Positions 8,699 through 17,345 of a stretch of DNA of 64,000 nucleotides are shown here, piece by piece; position 1 is the stretch's first letter, and the number at the start of each line of letters is the position of its first letter. The translations under genes and the position numbers were made by a program. Origin of the DNA: Spirosoma profusum. GTDB lineage: Bacteria > Bacteroidota > Bacteroidia > Cytophagales > Spirosomataceae. The stretch is from contig NZ_JACWZY010000032.1 in NCBI RefSeq assembly GCF_014699005.1, forward strand, positions 34,979 to 98,978, in the 5' to 3' direction. A model generated the notes under the pieces. The model saw nothing but the letters and a program-made list of their open reading frames with translations, was not told the origin of the DNA and did not search any database.

Positions 8699-10110
8699 AC
8701 TATCCCTGAACGATTGATGACCAGGGTCTCCCCGTTCAAAAATACCTTTGCCTGATTATCACGGAAAGGCGTAACGGCTTCATAGTCTGGATTAATAACC
8801 CACTCGTCTGCCTCATCTACAAATCCCCAACGTCCGTTACTTCGGGCTCGACGCCAGCCGCGTTCATCGGTACCCAACTCGACTTTATCGTAAGGTTTAT
8901 CCCCAAATACTTCCTGATATTTTCCTTGCCGGGCATTGGCCGCCGTTGTTGGTTTCTCGTCTGCAAGGTTCGGAGGAGCGTTTCGAGGGGTTTCTTCAAC
9001 AACGGTTTTGGGTTGTTTGTCAGCAGCTACCGATGGCGGAGTGTTTAAAGCTGGGTCAGACGTATCGGTGGCTTCATCAGTAACTTCTGGTTTTTTTTCT
9101 GGCTCTTCAGTGGCGGATTCCTGGCGAGACTTTTTTTCCAGAAAAGCACCCGATGTTTGTTCGGTCTTCTTCTTCGGTTCGGCTGGAGTATCGTTGGATT
9201 CGCTATTTTTAATAAACCAGTAAATGATGGCCAGGAGCGCCAGCGCAAACAAAATTCCATAAATGCCACTTCGGTCGGGTTGAATTACGTCAACCCGAAC
9301 TGTACTTAATGGATTATTATTGACATCAAAAAGCGTATAATCTGTACTCTTCGACGGCTTTACCCAGCCTCGATTACTAGGAGAGAGCCCTTCGCCCAGA
9401 TCGTCGATAGTAACGGCAAGTAAATTCTCTACCTCCCACGCCAGTGTTACAGTCTGCCCTTTACGTATGCGAGCGGGTGTCGCTGTGAACGACCGCACTA
9501 CCGGTGGCATTTCGGGCTGGCTCTGAGCTTTCTTCTGTTGATCAATTTTCTGCTGCTCAATAGCATCAAAAAATGATTCCGTTGACGTATTGGTTGGAGC
9601 AGACTGAGGTTCTATAGGTCTCGACGTAACAACTGGAACAGTTGATTTTTTTGCATCGGCCTCATCCTCAAGTAAATCCTCGTATGTATTGGATGGAGCC
9701 GGTGGAGGAACCACTGCGACCGGCGGAGACGTAGTGACCGGAACGACAGGTTCAGCAGGTTTGACCGGCGGTGGCGCGATACGTTTCAGAACAGTTGGTA
9801 CCCAGCGATTTCTGACAAAATCAGCGGAAAGTTTCAACGACGTAGCTGCATTCACAATCTGCGCTAAATCCTGGTTCACCAAATGACTGCGTGACGGCTC
9901 GGCTAGTCGCACAATACGGGCCTGTATGTTCTGAAACAGTATCGAATTATTAGCAACTTCCTGGCTTATTTCGGTGGCTCGTTTGAGGGCATCGGCCAGG
10001 GGAATACCCACCTGTTGGGCGTCCTGAAGATAGCCATTGGTGCGCCAAACGTCGGGGCCGTCAAGCACAATGGCTTCACGGAGTCGGTCGATCAGTTCGG
10101 TTTCCGTCAT
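8686..10110 (-). CDS. single-span membrane protein with Ig-like and WG-repeat regions
   Basis: I take the ATG at 10110; a GTG at 10140 would add 10 residues. The 474-residue product has a helical N-terminal domain (TETELIDRLREAI to about residue 115), a Pro-rich linker, an Ig-like strand-rich domain at about 200-285 (VRSFTATPARIRKGQTVTLA), one transmembrane helix near 295 (IYGILFALALLAIIYWF), an acidic/Lys/Thr-rich linker, and a C-terminal WG-type repeat (NGRWGFVDEADEWVINPDYE). There is no signal peptide, so the N-terminal part is probably cytoplasmic and the WG end periplasmic. It may be an accessory of the cytoskeletal/caspase cluster that starts 1.3 kb away, but a + strand gene intervenes. 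Function unknown. Confidence 0.65.
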   Translation of the reverse strand: MTETELIDRLREAIVLDGPDVWRTNGYLQDAQQVGIPLADALKRATEISQEVANNSILFQNIQARIVRLAEPSRSHLVNQDLAQIVNAATSLKLSADFVRNRWVPTVLKRIAPPPVKPAEPVVPVTTSPPVAVVPPPAPSNTYEDLLEDEADAKKSTVPVVTSRPIEPQSAPTNTSTESFFDAIEQQKIDQQKKAQSQPEMPPVVRSFTATPARIRKGQTVTLAWEVENLLAVTIDDLGEGLSPSNRGWVKPSKSTDYTLFDVNNNPLSTVRVDVIQPDRSGIYGILFALALLAIIYWFIKNSESNDTPAEPKKKTEQTSGAFLEKKSRQESATEEPEKKPEVTDEATDTSDPALNTPPSVAADKQPKTVVEETPRNAPPNLADEKPTTAANARQGKYQEVFGDKPYDKVELGTDERGWRRARSNGRWGFVDEADEWVINPDYEAVTPFRDNQAKVFLNGETLVINRSGIVVKN

Positions 10111-10320
10111 AGGTTTTACTGCTGAATGAGTGGGTGTCACGCAAGAGTGTTCGACAAGTAAACACCGAATCTCATTTGAACGTCACAAAATTAGATTGAT
10201 AATCTACTGAAATGTAAAAAAGCCTCATTTTCTGGCTCAACACGCGTTCAATAAACGGTTACTACGTATGTCAATAATGGTAGTTTAGGGAGTGGACAAG
10301 CTTTTTATTACTAACGCTGA

Positions 10321-11190
10321 ATGGCCATGAAACCTGTTTATTTTCTGCTGTCGATTCCTTTTTTGTTCGTTCTGACACTGTCTGACCGACTCATTAGGCT
10401 GGATAGCCTATCGAACGTAGTGAAACCTGACACAGCCTGGAAACTGGTCTGGTCCGATGAGTTCAACAAGGCAGGTGCCCCTGATCCTAAAAACTGGAAA
10501 TTTGAACAGGGTTTTGTCCGTAACCATGAGATTCAGTGGTATCAGCCTCAAAATGCTCGTTGCGAAAACGGTCTGCTCGTTATCGAAGCAAAACGGGAAC
10601 AACGTCCCAATCCGACGTATCGATCCAATAGTATCGATTGGAAAACGAATCGACCAACGATTACGTATACATCGTCGAGCCTGAAAACGAGTGGATTACA
10701 TCAGTGGCAATATGGTCGTTTCGACATGCGCGGACGTATCGATATCCGCTCCGGCATGTGGCCCGCCTTCTGGACGCTGGGCGCAACTGGCGAATGGCCA
10801 GCTAACGGCGAAATCGACATCATGGAATATTACCGCAATATGCTACTGGCCAACGTAGCATGGGCTACGGATACGCGATACAAAGCCGAATGGCGAAGTG
10901 TGAAAAAGCCCATTACTACGTTCAACGATGCCGACTGGTCGAAGAAATTCCACCTCTGGCGCATGGATTGGAACGAAAACTCTATCCGGCTCTACGTCGA
11001 CGGTCAACTTCTAAACGAAGTCTCATTGGCCGAAACCATTAATCAGGATGGAACGAAGCGTAACCCATTTCATCAGCCTCATTACCTGTTACTAAACCTC
11101 GCTATCGGTGGAGATAATGGTGGTGATCCGGTTCAGACGGATTTCCCCGCTCGTTTTGAAGTTGATTTCGTTCGGGTGTATCAGCAATAA
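10321..11190 (+). CDS. GH16 family beta-glucanase (laminarinase-like)
   Basis: A 289-residue glycoside hydrolase 16 with an N-terminal signal or anchor segment. The catalytic signature ExDxxE is present as GEIDIMEYY (Glu164 nucleophile, Asp166, Glu169 acid/base). Other family landmarks are WKLVWSDEFN at the start, GRFDMRGRIDIRSGMWPAFW before the active site, and LYVDGQLLNEV and LLLNLAIGGDNGG after it. This layout fits the bacterial laminarinase-like subgroup, which hydrolyses beta-1,3 or mixed-linkage glucans. It is monocistronic. ATGs at 10321 and 10327 are both possible. It interrupts the otherwise minus-strand run of genes. Confidence 0.92.
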   Translation: MAMKPVYFLLSIPFLFVLTLSDRLIRLDSLSNVVKPDTAWKLVWSDEFNKAGAPDPKNWKFEQGFVRNHEIQWYQPQNARCENGLLVIEAKREQRPNPTYRSNSIDWKTNRPTITYTSSSLKTSGLHQWQYGRFDMRGRIDIRSGMWPAFWTLGATGEWPANGEIDIMEYYRNMLLANVAWATDTRYKAEWRSVKKPITTFNDADWSKKFHLWRMDWNENSIRLYVDGQLLNEVSLAETINQDGTKRNPFHQPHYLLLNLAIGGDNGGDPVQTDFPARFEVDFVRVYQQ

Positions 11191-11403
11191 TTAGCTAGCT
11201 ATTAGCTTGACTTTAGCCTTTCGAGAATGCCCTAAATTGGCTTGTATAGGCCTAAATACGTACTTGCTAAATTTTTGAATACCCTCATTCTAGAGCAGAT
11301 GTTCAAAAATAAATCACCAACGTGGCCTATCCATCCAGGAAACGGCTATAAGCATTTTTCAAACAGCTAAAGTCGAGCTTAACCTATTGAAAATTTTATT
11401 AGC

Positions 11404-12009
11404 CTAGTCGAACGTAACGATGTTACGACGGTAATCAACGGAAATCTTGCCGAACTTTGAGAGGGCTGATTGCCCCAGCAACAATGGCGCTTTGGTGCTG
11501 CTCACTACGTTAGCACTCACGTTTTCAAGAACACGATCGCCGATACGTACCGATTTAAGTCGGATGATAGAGCCCGGCGAAATATCCCCGTTGGCATCCT
11601 GAAATTTCGATTTTCCGATAATGTCATCTTCCGTGATGACGCCTTGCTTGAACATAAACTCGGCCTCTGTAGCGGAAATCGAAATCAGGCTGGCACCGGT
11701 ATCCAGGATGAATTTCAACGGTAAACCATTGATTTCTACCGGGATTTTATAAACGCCGTTTTCTTTTTCCATCGCCACTTCAGTAGGGCCGTCACTAAGC
11801 TGAGTTAGGGTTGGCTTTGGCGTAGTGGTGTCTTTCTGGACGGGTTCGGCGGCTGGTTGCTTGGCTATATTGCTACGTTTGTTTCGACGCGGCTGGTGGC
11901 TTCCTGAGCGCGAACAGCCCGAGCAACCTGCTATGTAGAGCGCCGTCCAGACTAACACCAGGAATATGAAGCATCGACTAATAAGTTGGTGAATAAGTCT
12001 GGGTTTCAT
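11404..12009 (-). CDS. retropepsin-like aspartic protease lipoprotein
   Basis: A 201-residue lipoprotein: hydrophobic leader ending IAGC (Cys29), a charged linker of about 55 residues, then a single retropepsin-like domain with the catalytic DTGAS at Asp103 after GLPLKF. Downstream are VRIGDRVLENVSANVV and LLLGQSALSKFG, the hallmark flap and second-loop motifs of bacterial clan AA proteases of the TIGR02281 type. Such enzymes act as homodimers. It is the last gene of the minus-strand protease run, 53 bases after the CHASE2-like gene, and is predicted to act in the periplasm or at the outer membrane. The 212 bases between it and the GH16 gene hold only a weak distant inverted repeat (AGCTTGACTTTAGC near 11202, its complement near 11368). 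Confidence 0.82.
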   Translation of the reverse strand: MKPRLIHQLISRCFIFLVLVWTALYIAGCSGCSRSGSHQPRRNKRSNIAKQPAAEPVQKDTTTPKPTLTQLSDGPTEVAMEKENGVYKIPVEINGLPLKFILDTGASLISISATEAEFMFKQGVITEDDIIGKSKFQDANGDISPGSIIRLKSVRIGDRVLENVSANVVSSTKAPLLLGQSALSKFGKISVDYRRNIVTFD

Positions 12010-12062
12010 CAGGTTGTACCGGACCTTTCGTCCAGACTTTCAAAACGGTAATTGAGTGGTGT

Positions 12063-13640
12063 CTATTGTCTCTTGTTAGGGAGTATTGCGTTTTTGAGTC
12101 CAGACTTTGTCGTTGATTCTGGTTTGGGTTCAAATACATAGGTGAAGAGTTCATTACAGACAAGCATATAGAGACCAATAATTGCAATGTTAATCAGGTG
12201 ATTAAAAAACGTAATTGCCCCTAATAGAATGATAAAAGCTGCAATAAAGGCGCGTCTTGCTATAATTCCATGTGCCAGCTCGTGAAGTTTCTCGCGCCAG
12301 AAATTACGAAAACTGCGTTTTTGAGGCTTTATGTCTGGCTCCTCGGGTGGTTTTCTGTCCGAATTAGATTGTTCAGGGGGGAAAAGTAGATAACTCGCTA
12401 TTGTAAATCCTATGAGCAAATAGAAAAAATAATATAGACTAACCTGATGGCTTTCAGCCAGTAAATTCAGTAATAAATTAATTAACAGAATTGATCCGTG
12501 CATCGGACCAACGAGCGTTTGATGGATGTCACGGTTAGGATCTTCGAAAACACCTATAAAGACAATCGTTTTTTTATGTTCTTTCTGATTAGTATCGAGT
12601 TGTTCTAAAAATAATTTACGTCCATTATATGCGGATGTATCCGTATCTGTAACCTGACCCAGGTAAAACAAATTGCTGCGAAAATCATAAGCAAACTCCT
12701 GTAATTCAGCCTCATTTTTTCTAAGAGTGGATGTAGGGAGCGATTCTCGAAGAAAGTTTACAAACCTGGTCCATACAGATTCATCAGGGTCCCGACTAAC
12801 GTCTTCATTATCTATCCAGAAGTCAGGTATAAAGGCAGGTGGAGGTTTGGATATCAGGTCTTTTCTCGTAGGTATTGATGGATACAATTTGAGTCTTTTG
12901 TAAAGGACATACGGCAAACTTGGTTGTGATTGACTAGTGTCTTTATTAATACTAACAGGCTTATAAGAAAAGTATGTTTCGTCGTAATATTTTGTAATAT
13001 CGACCGATCCACCAGCCATCAAGTCTGAATCAATGGCTGAAGTATTGGACAGGTTTTTGTTCTCCTCCAGGCCGCTTTGAGCCAGTACTAGTTTTCCCTT
13101 TTTGTTGAGCGAATAAAGGGCGGTTCGCAGGGTACTGTCTATCAGAGAATCTGGTGAGAATTCAGGGAAGAGCAAGTCGCAAACCACTAAGTCTACCTTG
13201 GAGCTATCGGAAAATGCCTCGAGTGTTTGTAAAAACTGAGTTAGTTTCTTACGATCCGTAATTACCTGATTCGATTTCCAGGTTTCGTTTAGCGAAGGAT
13301 CTGGAATTAACGCCATGTCATGCGATACGTCGACAAGCAAAAGACGATTATTGCCGAGCAATACGTCGGGGGATTGATTCCAGTGAAGGTAGCTTTTAAA
13401 ACGATGAAGTTTGGAGAATAAAGTTACTTGCTCTTCGAGCAAAAGCGGATAATTACTTGAACAGCCAATGGTGAACAGGGTTAGTAAAAGTGCATTGCCA
13501 AAAGAAAATAACCCGCGAAAAAGCTTCCGTTTACGTTTTCCTCCTCTATACCGAATTAGCGTCAATAGATAAAAAATAAGCGCCGACAGGGCTATAAAAA
13601 GTACTGCTTCGAGCAGTATATTGTGCCAGATTTCGATCAT
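12063..13640 (-). CDS. CHASE2-like multi-span membrane protein
   Basis: A 525-residue integral membrane protein. Two N-terminal helices (about 8-28 and 43-62) are followed by a large extracytoplasmic domain to about residue 395. This domain begins LLLVDVSHDMALI and closes KTIVFIGVFEDPNRDIHQT then GPMHGSILLINLLLNLL, which is the typical end of a CHASE2 sensory domain. Several further helices follow (about 398-418, 455-500), with a short basic segment between them. CHASE2 is usually fused to kinases, cyclases or caspase-like output domains; here no output domain is attached, so signalling would have to pass through partners. Its start ATG overlaps the preceding gene's stop by 4 bases (ATGA). 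Confidence 0.7.
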   Translation of the reverse strand: MIEIWHNILLEAVLFIALSALIFYLLTLIRYRGGKRKRKLFRGLFSFGNALLLTLFTIGCSSNYPLLLEEQVTLFSKLHRFKSYLHWNQSPDVLLGNNRLLLVDVSHDMALIPDPSLNETWKSNQVITDRKKLTQFLQTLEAFSDSSKVDLVVCDLLFPEFSPDSLIDSTLRTALYSLNKKGKLVLAQSGLEENKNLSNTSAIDSDLMAGGSVDITKYYDETYFSYKPVSINKDTSQSQPSLPYVLYKRLKLYPSIPTRKDLISKPPPAFIPDFWIDNEDVSRDPDESVWTRFVNFLRESLPTSTLRKNEAELQEFAYDFRSNLFYLGQVTDTDTSAYNGRKLFLEQLDTNQKEHKKTIVFIGVFEDPNRDIHQTLVGPMHGSILLINLLLNLLAESHQVSLYYFFYLLIGFTIASYLLFPPEQSNSDRKPPEEPDIKPQKRSFRNFWREKLHELAHGIIARRAFIAAFIILLGAITFFNHLINIAIIGLYMLVCNELFTYVFEPKPESTTKSGLKNAILPNKRQ

Positions 13641-14464
13641 GGCTCACAACTGATTTTTTCCGCCCGAAGCAAATTTTTGGCGACCCGACGTAAGGCTGAA
13701 TTATACAACGCCGGGCTAACGCACTGTTTTCCGCCCCAATTTTGGGTTAAGAAAGATACTAACTCATCAGGGAGTTCGGTACAGGCTGGCGAATCGTTCG
13801 ATGTCCAGTCCCGAAGCGAACGTACGAGCTGTGCCCTATCATCGACCGATAAAAAATAAAAGGTCACCGGGTGAACTTCATCGACCATTGTAACCGTAGC
13901 AGGTAAATAACGACCTGCTGGGAGCTCTGGTAACATACCCGCATACAGTAACAATTCTGTACGGTCGGCATTCAGGGGCAAGGCATGGTTTTTTTCATTA
14001 ACGGTAAGCGTAAAGCGGGTATCGGGGTTGAGGTTTCCCAGCGGAATACGTAGCGTATCCAGCACAACGGTTGTATCCTGAAAAAAGCACCGTTGGCTGT
14101 CGCCTGGTTTGGCTTGTGTATTTAAGTCACCCCGTCCGGCCGCAGTACTGGCCGCGACAGCAAAGAACGTTGCTTCGCCATTGTTTCCAAGTCGCCAAAA
14201 CCGTACTCTTTTATCCGGATAATGAATCGCCACCTGAAAGCGTGTTAGTTTATTATTATTTGATTTCCACTTCATTAGAGCGTAAATCAGGTCATTGGTA
14301 GCCTTCGTTTCATTGCCCGTAATCTTATCAACAGTTTCGGCAAGTTCACGATAAGCCTGAACTGAGCCTGGACATAAGCCAACTCGGTATTTCCCTTGCC
14401 CCAATCCGACTAAAGGGATTAGTGTGACCAGCAGAAAGCTGAATATTACGTTATGCCTTGCCAT
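13637..14464 (-). CDS. exported protein of unknown function in the caspase operon
   Basis: I use the ATG at 14464, which begins directly at a signal peptide (MARHNVIFSFLLVTLIPLVG, cleavage after GLGQ); a GTG at 14488 is the alternative. The mature 250 residues show an N-terminal helical segment with Cys (VGLCPGSVQAYREL), a beta-rich centre (RVRFWRLGNNGEATFFAVAA and FTLTVNEKNHALPL), and a Cys-containing C-terminal helical part (WTSNDSPACTELPDE). I do not recognise a family. It sits between the caspase-like gene (27 bases upstream) and the CHASE2-like gene (4-base overlap), so it is almost certainly co-expressed with them and could be a substrate, inhibitor or scaffold. Confidence 0.65.
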   Translation of the reverse strand: MARHNVIFSFLLVTLIPLVGLGQGKYRVGLCPGSVQAYRELAETVDKITGNETKATNDLIYALMKWKSNNNKLTRFQVAIHYPDKRVRFWRLGNNGEATFFAVAASTAAGRGDLNTQAKPGDSQRCFFQDTTVVLDTLRIPLGNLNPDTRFTLTVNEKNHALPLNADRTELLLYAGMLPELPAGRYLPATVTMVDEVHPVTFYFLSVDDRAQLVRSLRDWTSNDSPACTELPDELVSFLTQNWGGKQCVSPALYNSALRRVAKNLLRAEKISCEP

Positions 14465-14491
14465 AGTTACACCATTAGAAGTATACACAGT

Positions 14492-15775
14492 TTACTTGTC
14501 TAGTTTTTCCAGTATTTCTTCAAGACGACGAATAATTGAAGGCAAATCACTACGTGCCTGCTGCACGAGTTGGCGGGGGCGCTCGGAGTACTTCTGGATA
14601 ACCTGGTAACGCTCGTTAACTTCGTTGGCACTGTTCTGCACCCATTTCGTGTCCGTATCAAATTGCTGCTGGCAACGGGGCGATAAATTGCCAATGCGAT
14701 TGAATAGTACCTTATTCAGACTATCGTAGAACGACTTCTGATTGGTATAGAACTTTGAAAACGACTGGGCGTACTCCTCGGCATTGTCGGTAGTTATGTG
14801 CTCGTTCATATCCCGCAGCAGAGGCATGTCTTCCCTGATACCTGCCAGTGCCCGTTCATTGACAAACTTATCCAGCGCTGGGCATGGTCCCTCTGCTTTG
14901 GGCGCTATGGATCGGCTGGCGGAAGTAGTTGCTACGTTCGATGGGACAAAAGGTGTTAGGTTAAGAACGAATTGCGGATTCTGTTGTCGTTTGTTTTGTT
15001 GCGCCATGGTTTCTGTGCGCTTCTTTACGTCATCCAGCAGCGTTTTCCAACTGAGGGGTAGTGGATTTTTCCAATTCAGCGAACACCAGTCATTGAATGC
15101 ATTCTCAAGAGAAATGCTCATCCAGCCTCCTTTTGAGTCGCTGTGGGAAGATTGTTTGGGACGAGAGCTGCTCATCAGTATACCACCCTGCCAGTTTCGG
15201 AACAGCGCTTTTATCCGTTCAGGAGCCAGACTTGTTGAAGGCATAATATCAATAGCTCGGCCACTGCTGACGGCTATGGGCGGGTCGGTAAGATAGGTGT
15301 TACAAGCATCGGCAATGGCGATGGTCATTCGCGGATTTTTGGCCTGAATTCGGGCGTAGAGTTCGCTCAGGCTGCGTGCCGATGCGGTAATGGTGGCCGG
15401 GTCGGCGTTAGCTTTTCCGACAATGAGTGATGGGAAATCATTCTGACGACTGTTGAATCCATGTCCGGCAAAATAAAAAAACACGACATCATCTTTCCCA
15501 ACATTCAAACTACTAAGCACTTTGTCCAACTCATCAGCCCGGCAATCAGTAGCGTAGCGTCCGATTATTTCTGGTTTTAGGCCACTGTATTGAGCAATAT
15601 TCTGGGCCAAACCATTGTTGCCCGTGAGAGAACTGTATGTTTTAAGATTATTGCCGCCAATACTTGGATCATCGGTATCCGCAAAAACGATGAAATGAAG
15701 CGTTTGACCTTTGGCTGTTGATAGATTTATCAGCAGTGTCAGTAGTAGACTTAAGAGGTAAAGGTTTCTGGTCAT
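14492..15775 (-). CDS. exported caspase-like (C14) peptidase
   Basis: A 427-residue protein with a signal peptide (cleavage near AKGQ, residue 24). The caspase-fold domain covers about residues 25-245: the catalytic His is in FFYFAGHGF (His105) and the catalytic Cys in MTIAIADACNTY (Cys158). Bacterial orthocaspases usually cleave after Arg or Lys. The remaining 180 residues are mostly helical, and the segment ending in RLEEILEKLDK may form a coiled coil. An S/R-rich loop (SSSRPKQSSHSDSK) after the Cys could be a processing site. It follows the M48 gene by 37 bases. Together with the TPR-caspase it makes two caspase-like proteases in one operon. Confidence 0.85.
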   Translation of the reverse strand: MTRNLYLLSLLLTLLINLSTAKGQTLHFIVFADTDDPSIGGNNLKTYSSLTGNNGLAQNIAQYSGLKPEIIGRYATDCRADELDKVLSSLNVGKDDVVFFYFAGHGFNSRQNDFPSLIVGKANADPATITASARSLSELYARIQAKNPRMTIAIADACNTYLTDPPIAVSSGRAIDIMPSTSLAPERIKALFRNWQGGILMSSSRPKQSSHSDSKGGWMSISLENAFNDWCSLNWKNPLPLSWKTLLDDVKKRTETMAQQNKRQQNPQFVLNLTPFVPSNVATTSASRSIAPKAEGPCPALDKFVNERALAGIREDMPLLRDMNEHITTDNAEEYAQSFSKFYTNQKSFYDSLNKVLFNRIGNLSPRCQQQFDTDTKWVQNSANEVNERYQVIQKYSERPRQLVQQARSDLPSIIRRLEEILEKLDK

Positions 15776-15812
15776 CGGGAAGGGTAGGGATAAACTAGGC
15801 GAATAGGAACAA

Positions 15813-17324
15813 TTACTTTTTCGATTTAGGACGGACTGGTTTTGGTGCTGGCTTCAGACGCAATCGTTTCACCATTGCCTTATGTTGTTCGGCGTTGACA
15901 ATCGCTTTTGAGAAGTTAGCGTTGGCGTAGGCTGTTGATAGTAAAAAGTTTACGTGATTAAACCGGTCACGGGCGCGGGGATGCGAGGCATAAATCGACT
16001 CTCGTTTTTCGGGGGCGACCGGCTTTTCGGGGATGTCATCGGTTTTTTCGCCCATCATCTGAAGCATCATGTTGGTAGCCTCCACGTCGCGTAGCGATTC
16101 GGCATCATCCAGCGCTAGTTTCTTCCATAGATTGCCAGCCTCGCGGGGGTCATAACCTGCATCATACATATACCGTAAGCCAATTCGGTCGGCCTGGGTT
16201 TCCTGTGTGCGGCTGTATTCACTGACGTACATTTCCGATAGCATACCAACAGCCAGAGCAGGTACTGTACTACTTGTCGTAATAGTCGAAACGGCTATGA
16301 TTGCGTTGCTGGCATCTTTCCAGTTTTTGCGTTTGCGGAAATTCTTTGAGTGATGTTTTTGCGTTACGTGGGCGATTTCGTGGCTAATGACGGCTGCAAG
16401 CTGGGCTTCATTGCTGATCCTTCTCAGCATTCCGGTATGAATAATTACGGCTCCATTCGGAAAAGCTGATGCATTAAGCGATTCATCTTCAACTAAATAA
16501 TACTTGAAATCAATATGGTCGGGGTGATCAATAGGTAGGGTGCGGATGTATTCAGGGACAATTTTGCGCCCTATGCTATTGACGTAATCCTGAAGAACAT
16601 TGTCGGTAATAAAGGTGCGATTAAACCCTTTCCCCAGGTTTAATCGATTCTTATCGACTTGCATCCCTAGCTCAACTCCGCGCCGAAGCAGACGATCATC
16701 GCTGTTCGATTCAACTGGCCGGGCAGTGCCCCGCGTTACGTAGATAATGCCATCTATTTCACGTTTGCCGTGTACGTTTAATTCGCATCCTAGCTGGAGT
16801 TCATTAAATGACTCAAATTTCTTGTCTCTCCATTCATTCTGTCCTTTCAGAGTAACGCCACTATTCAGTGCCACCAACTGCCCATCCACAGATGCCTGAT
16901 TCCCCTCCAGAAACTCGTACAGACCTTTTAGCCCGGTATTGCCATAATAATCGTCGGCCAATACAACTTCTTTGGCGGTATTTTTCAGGCTGCGCTGGTA
17001 GTGATCTATCCGTAAATTGACTTTCATGCCCGACTTGATAGCTTCTGGTATTAGCTGATCGTCAGGTTTTAACTTTTCCATCTTTCGATTGCCCAGCGAT
17101 TTTTTCAAAAACAGGCTGTTTTTGTTGATGCTAATTGTTGAATACCGAAGGTCAAGGTCGCTTTCGATATATACCGTCATCGTCTGATACGGTGGCTTGA
17201 ACAACAAAACCGTTGCGTTATCAAATTCTTTGTCGAGTGGCACTTCGACCATTGGCGTTTGAGCTGCGAGCTGTTGAGCCAACACCAGGAAAAATAATAA
17301 TCGGAGAGGGGAGTGGATTTTCAT
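15813..17324 (-). CDS. exported M48 family metallopeptidase with long N-terminal domain
   Basis: A 503-residue secreted zinc peptidase. After a signal peptide (to about residue 22, AAQTP) comes an N-terminal region of about 200 residues of unknown fold, then the M48 domain. The zinc motif is HEIAH (315-319) and the third ligand lies in ETQAD (Glu375). The segment NASAFPNGAVIIHTGML is the usual strand before HExxH. BepA and LoiP are characterised periplasmic relatives that act in outer-membrane protein quality control. The C-terminus is basic (PAPKPVRPKSKK). It is 21 bases downstream of the TPR-caspase gene, part of the packed protease operon. Confidence 0.88.
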   Translation of the reverse strand: MKIHSPLRLLFFLVLAQQLAAQTPMVEVPLDKEFDNATVLLFKPPYQTMTVYIESDLDLRYSTISINKNSLFLKKSLGNRKMEKLKPDDQLIPEAIKSGMKVNLRIDHYQRSLKNTAKEVVLADDYYGNTGLKGLYEFLEGNQASVDGQLVALNSGVTLKGQNEWRDKKFESFNELQLGCELNVHGKREIDGIIYVTRGTARPVESNSDDRLLRRGVELGMQVDKNRLNLGKGFNRTFITDNVLQDYVNSIGRKIVPEYIRTLPIDHPDHIDFKYYLVEDESLNASAFPNGAVIIHTGMLRRISNEAQLAAVISHEIAHVTQKHHSKNFRKRKNWKDASNAIIAVSTITTSSTVPALAVGMLSEMYVSEYSRTQETQADRIGLRYMYDAGYDPREAGNLWKKLALDDAESLRDVEATNMMLQMMGEKTDDIPEKPVAPEKRESIYASHPRARDRFNHVNFLLSTAYANANFSKAIVNAEQHKAMVKRLRLKPAPKPVRPKSKK

Positions 17325-17345
17325 CGGTGTTATAAAAAAATCACC

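Noticed and set aside
14464..14492. GTG start at 14488 for the unknown exported protein
   Set aside because: The ATG at 14464 begins directly at the signal peptide and fits better.
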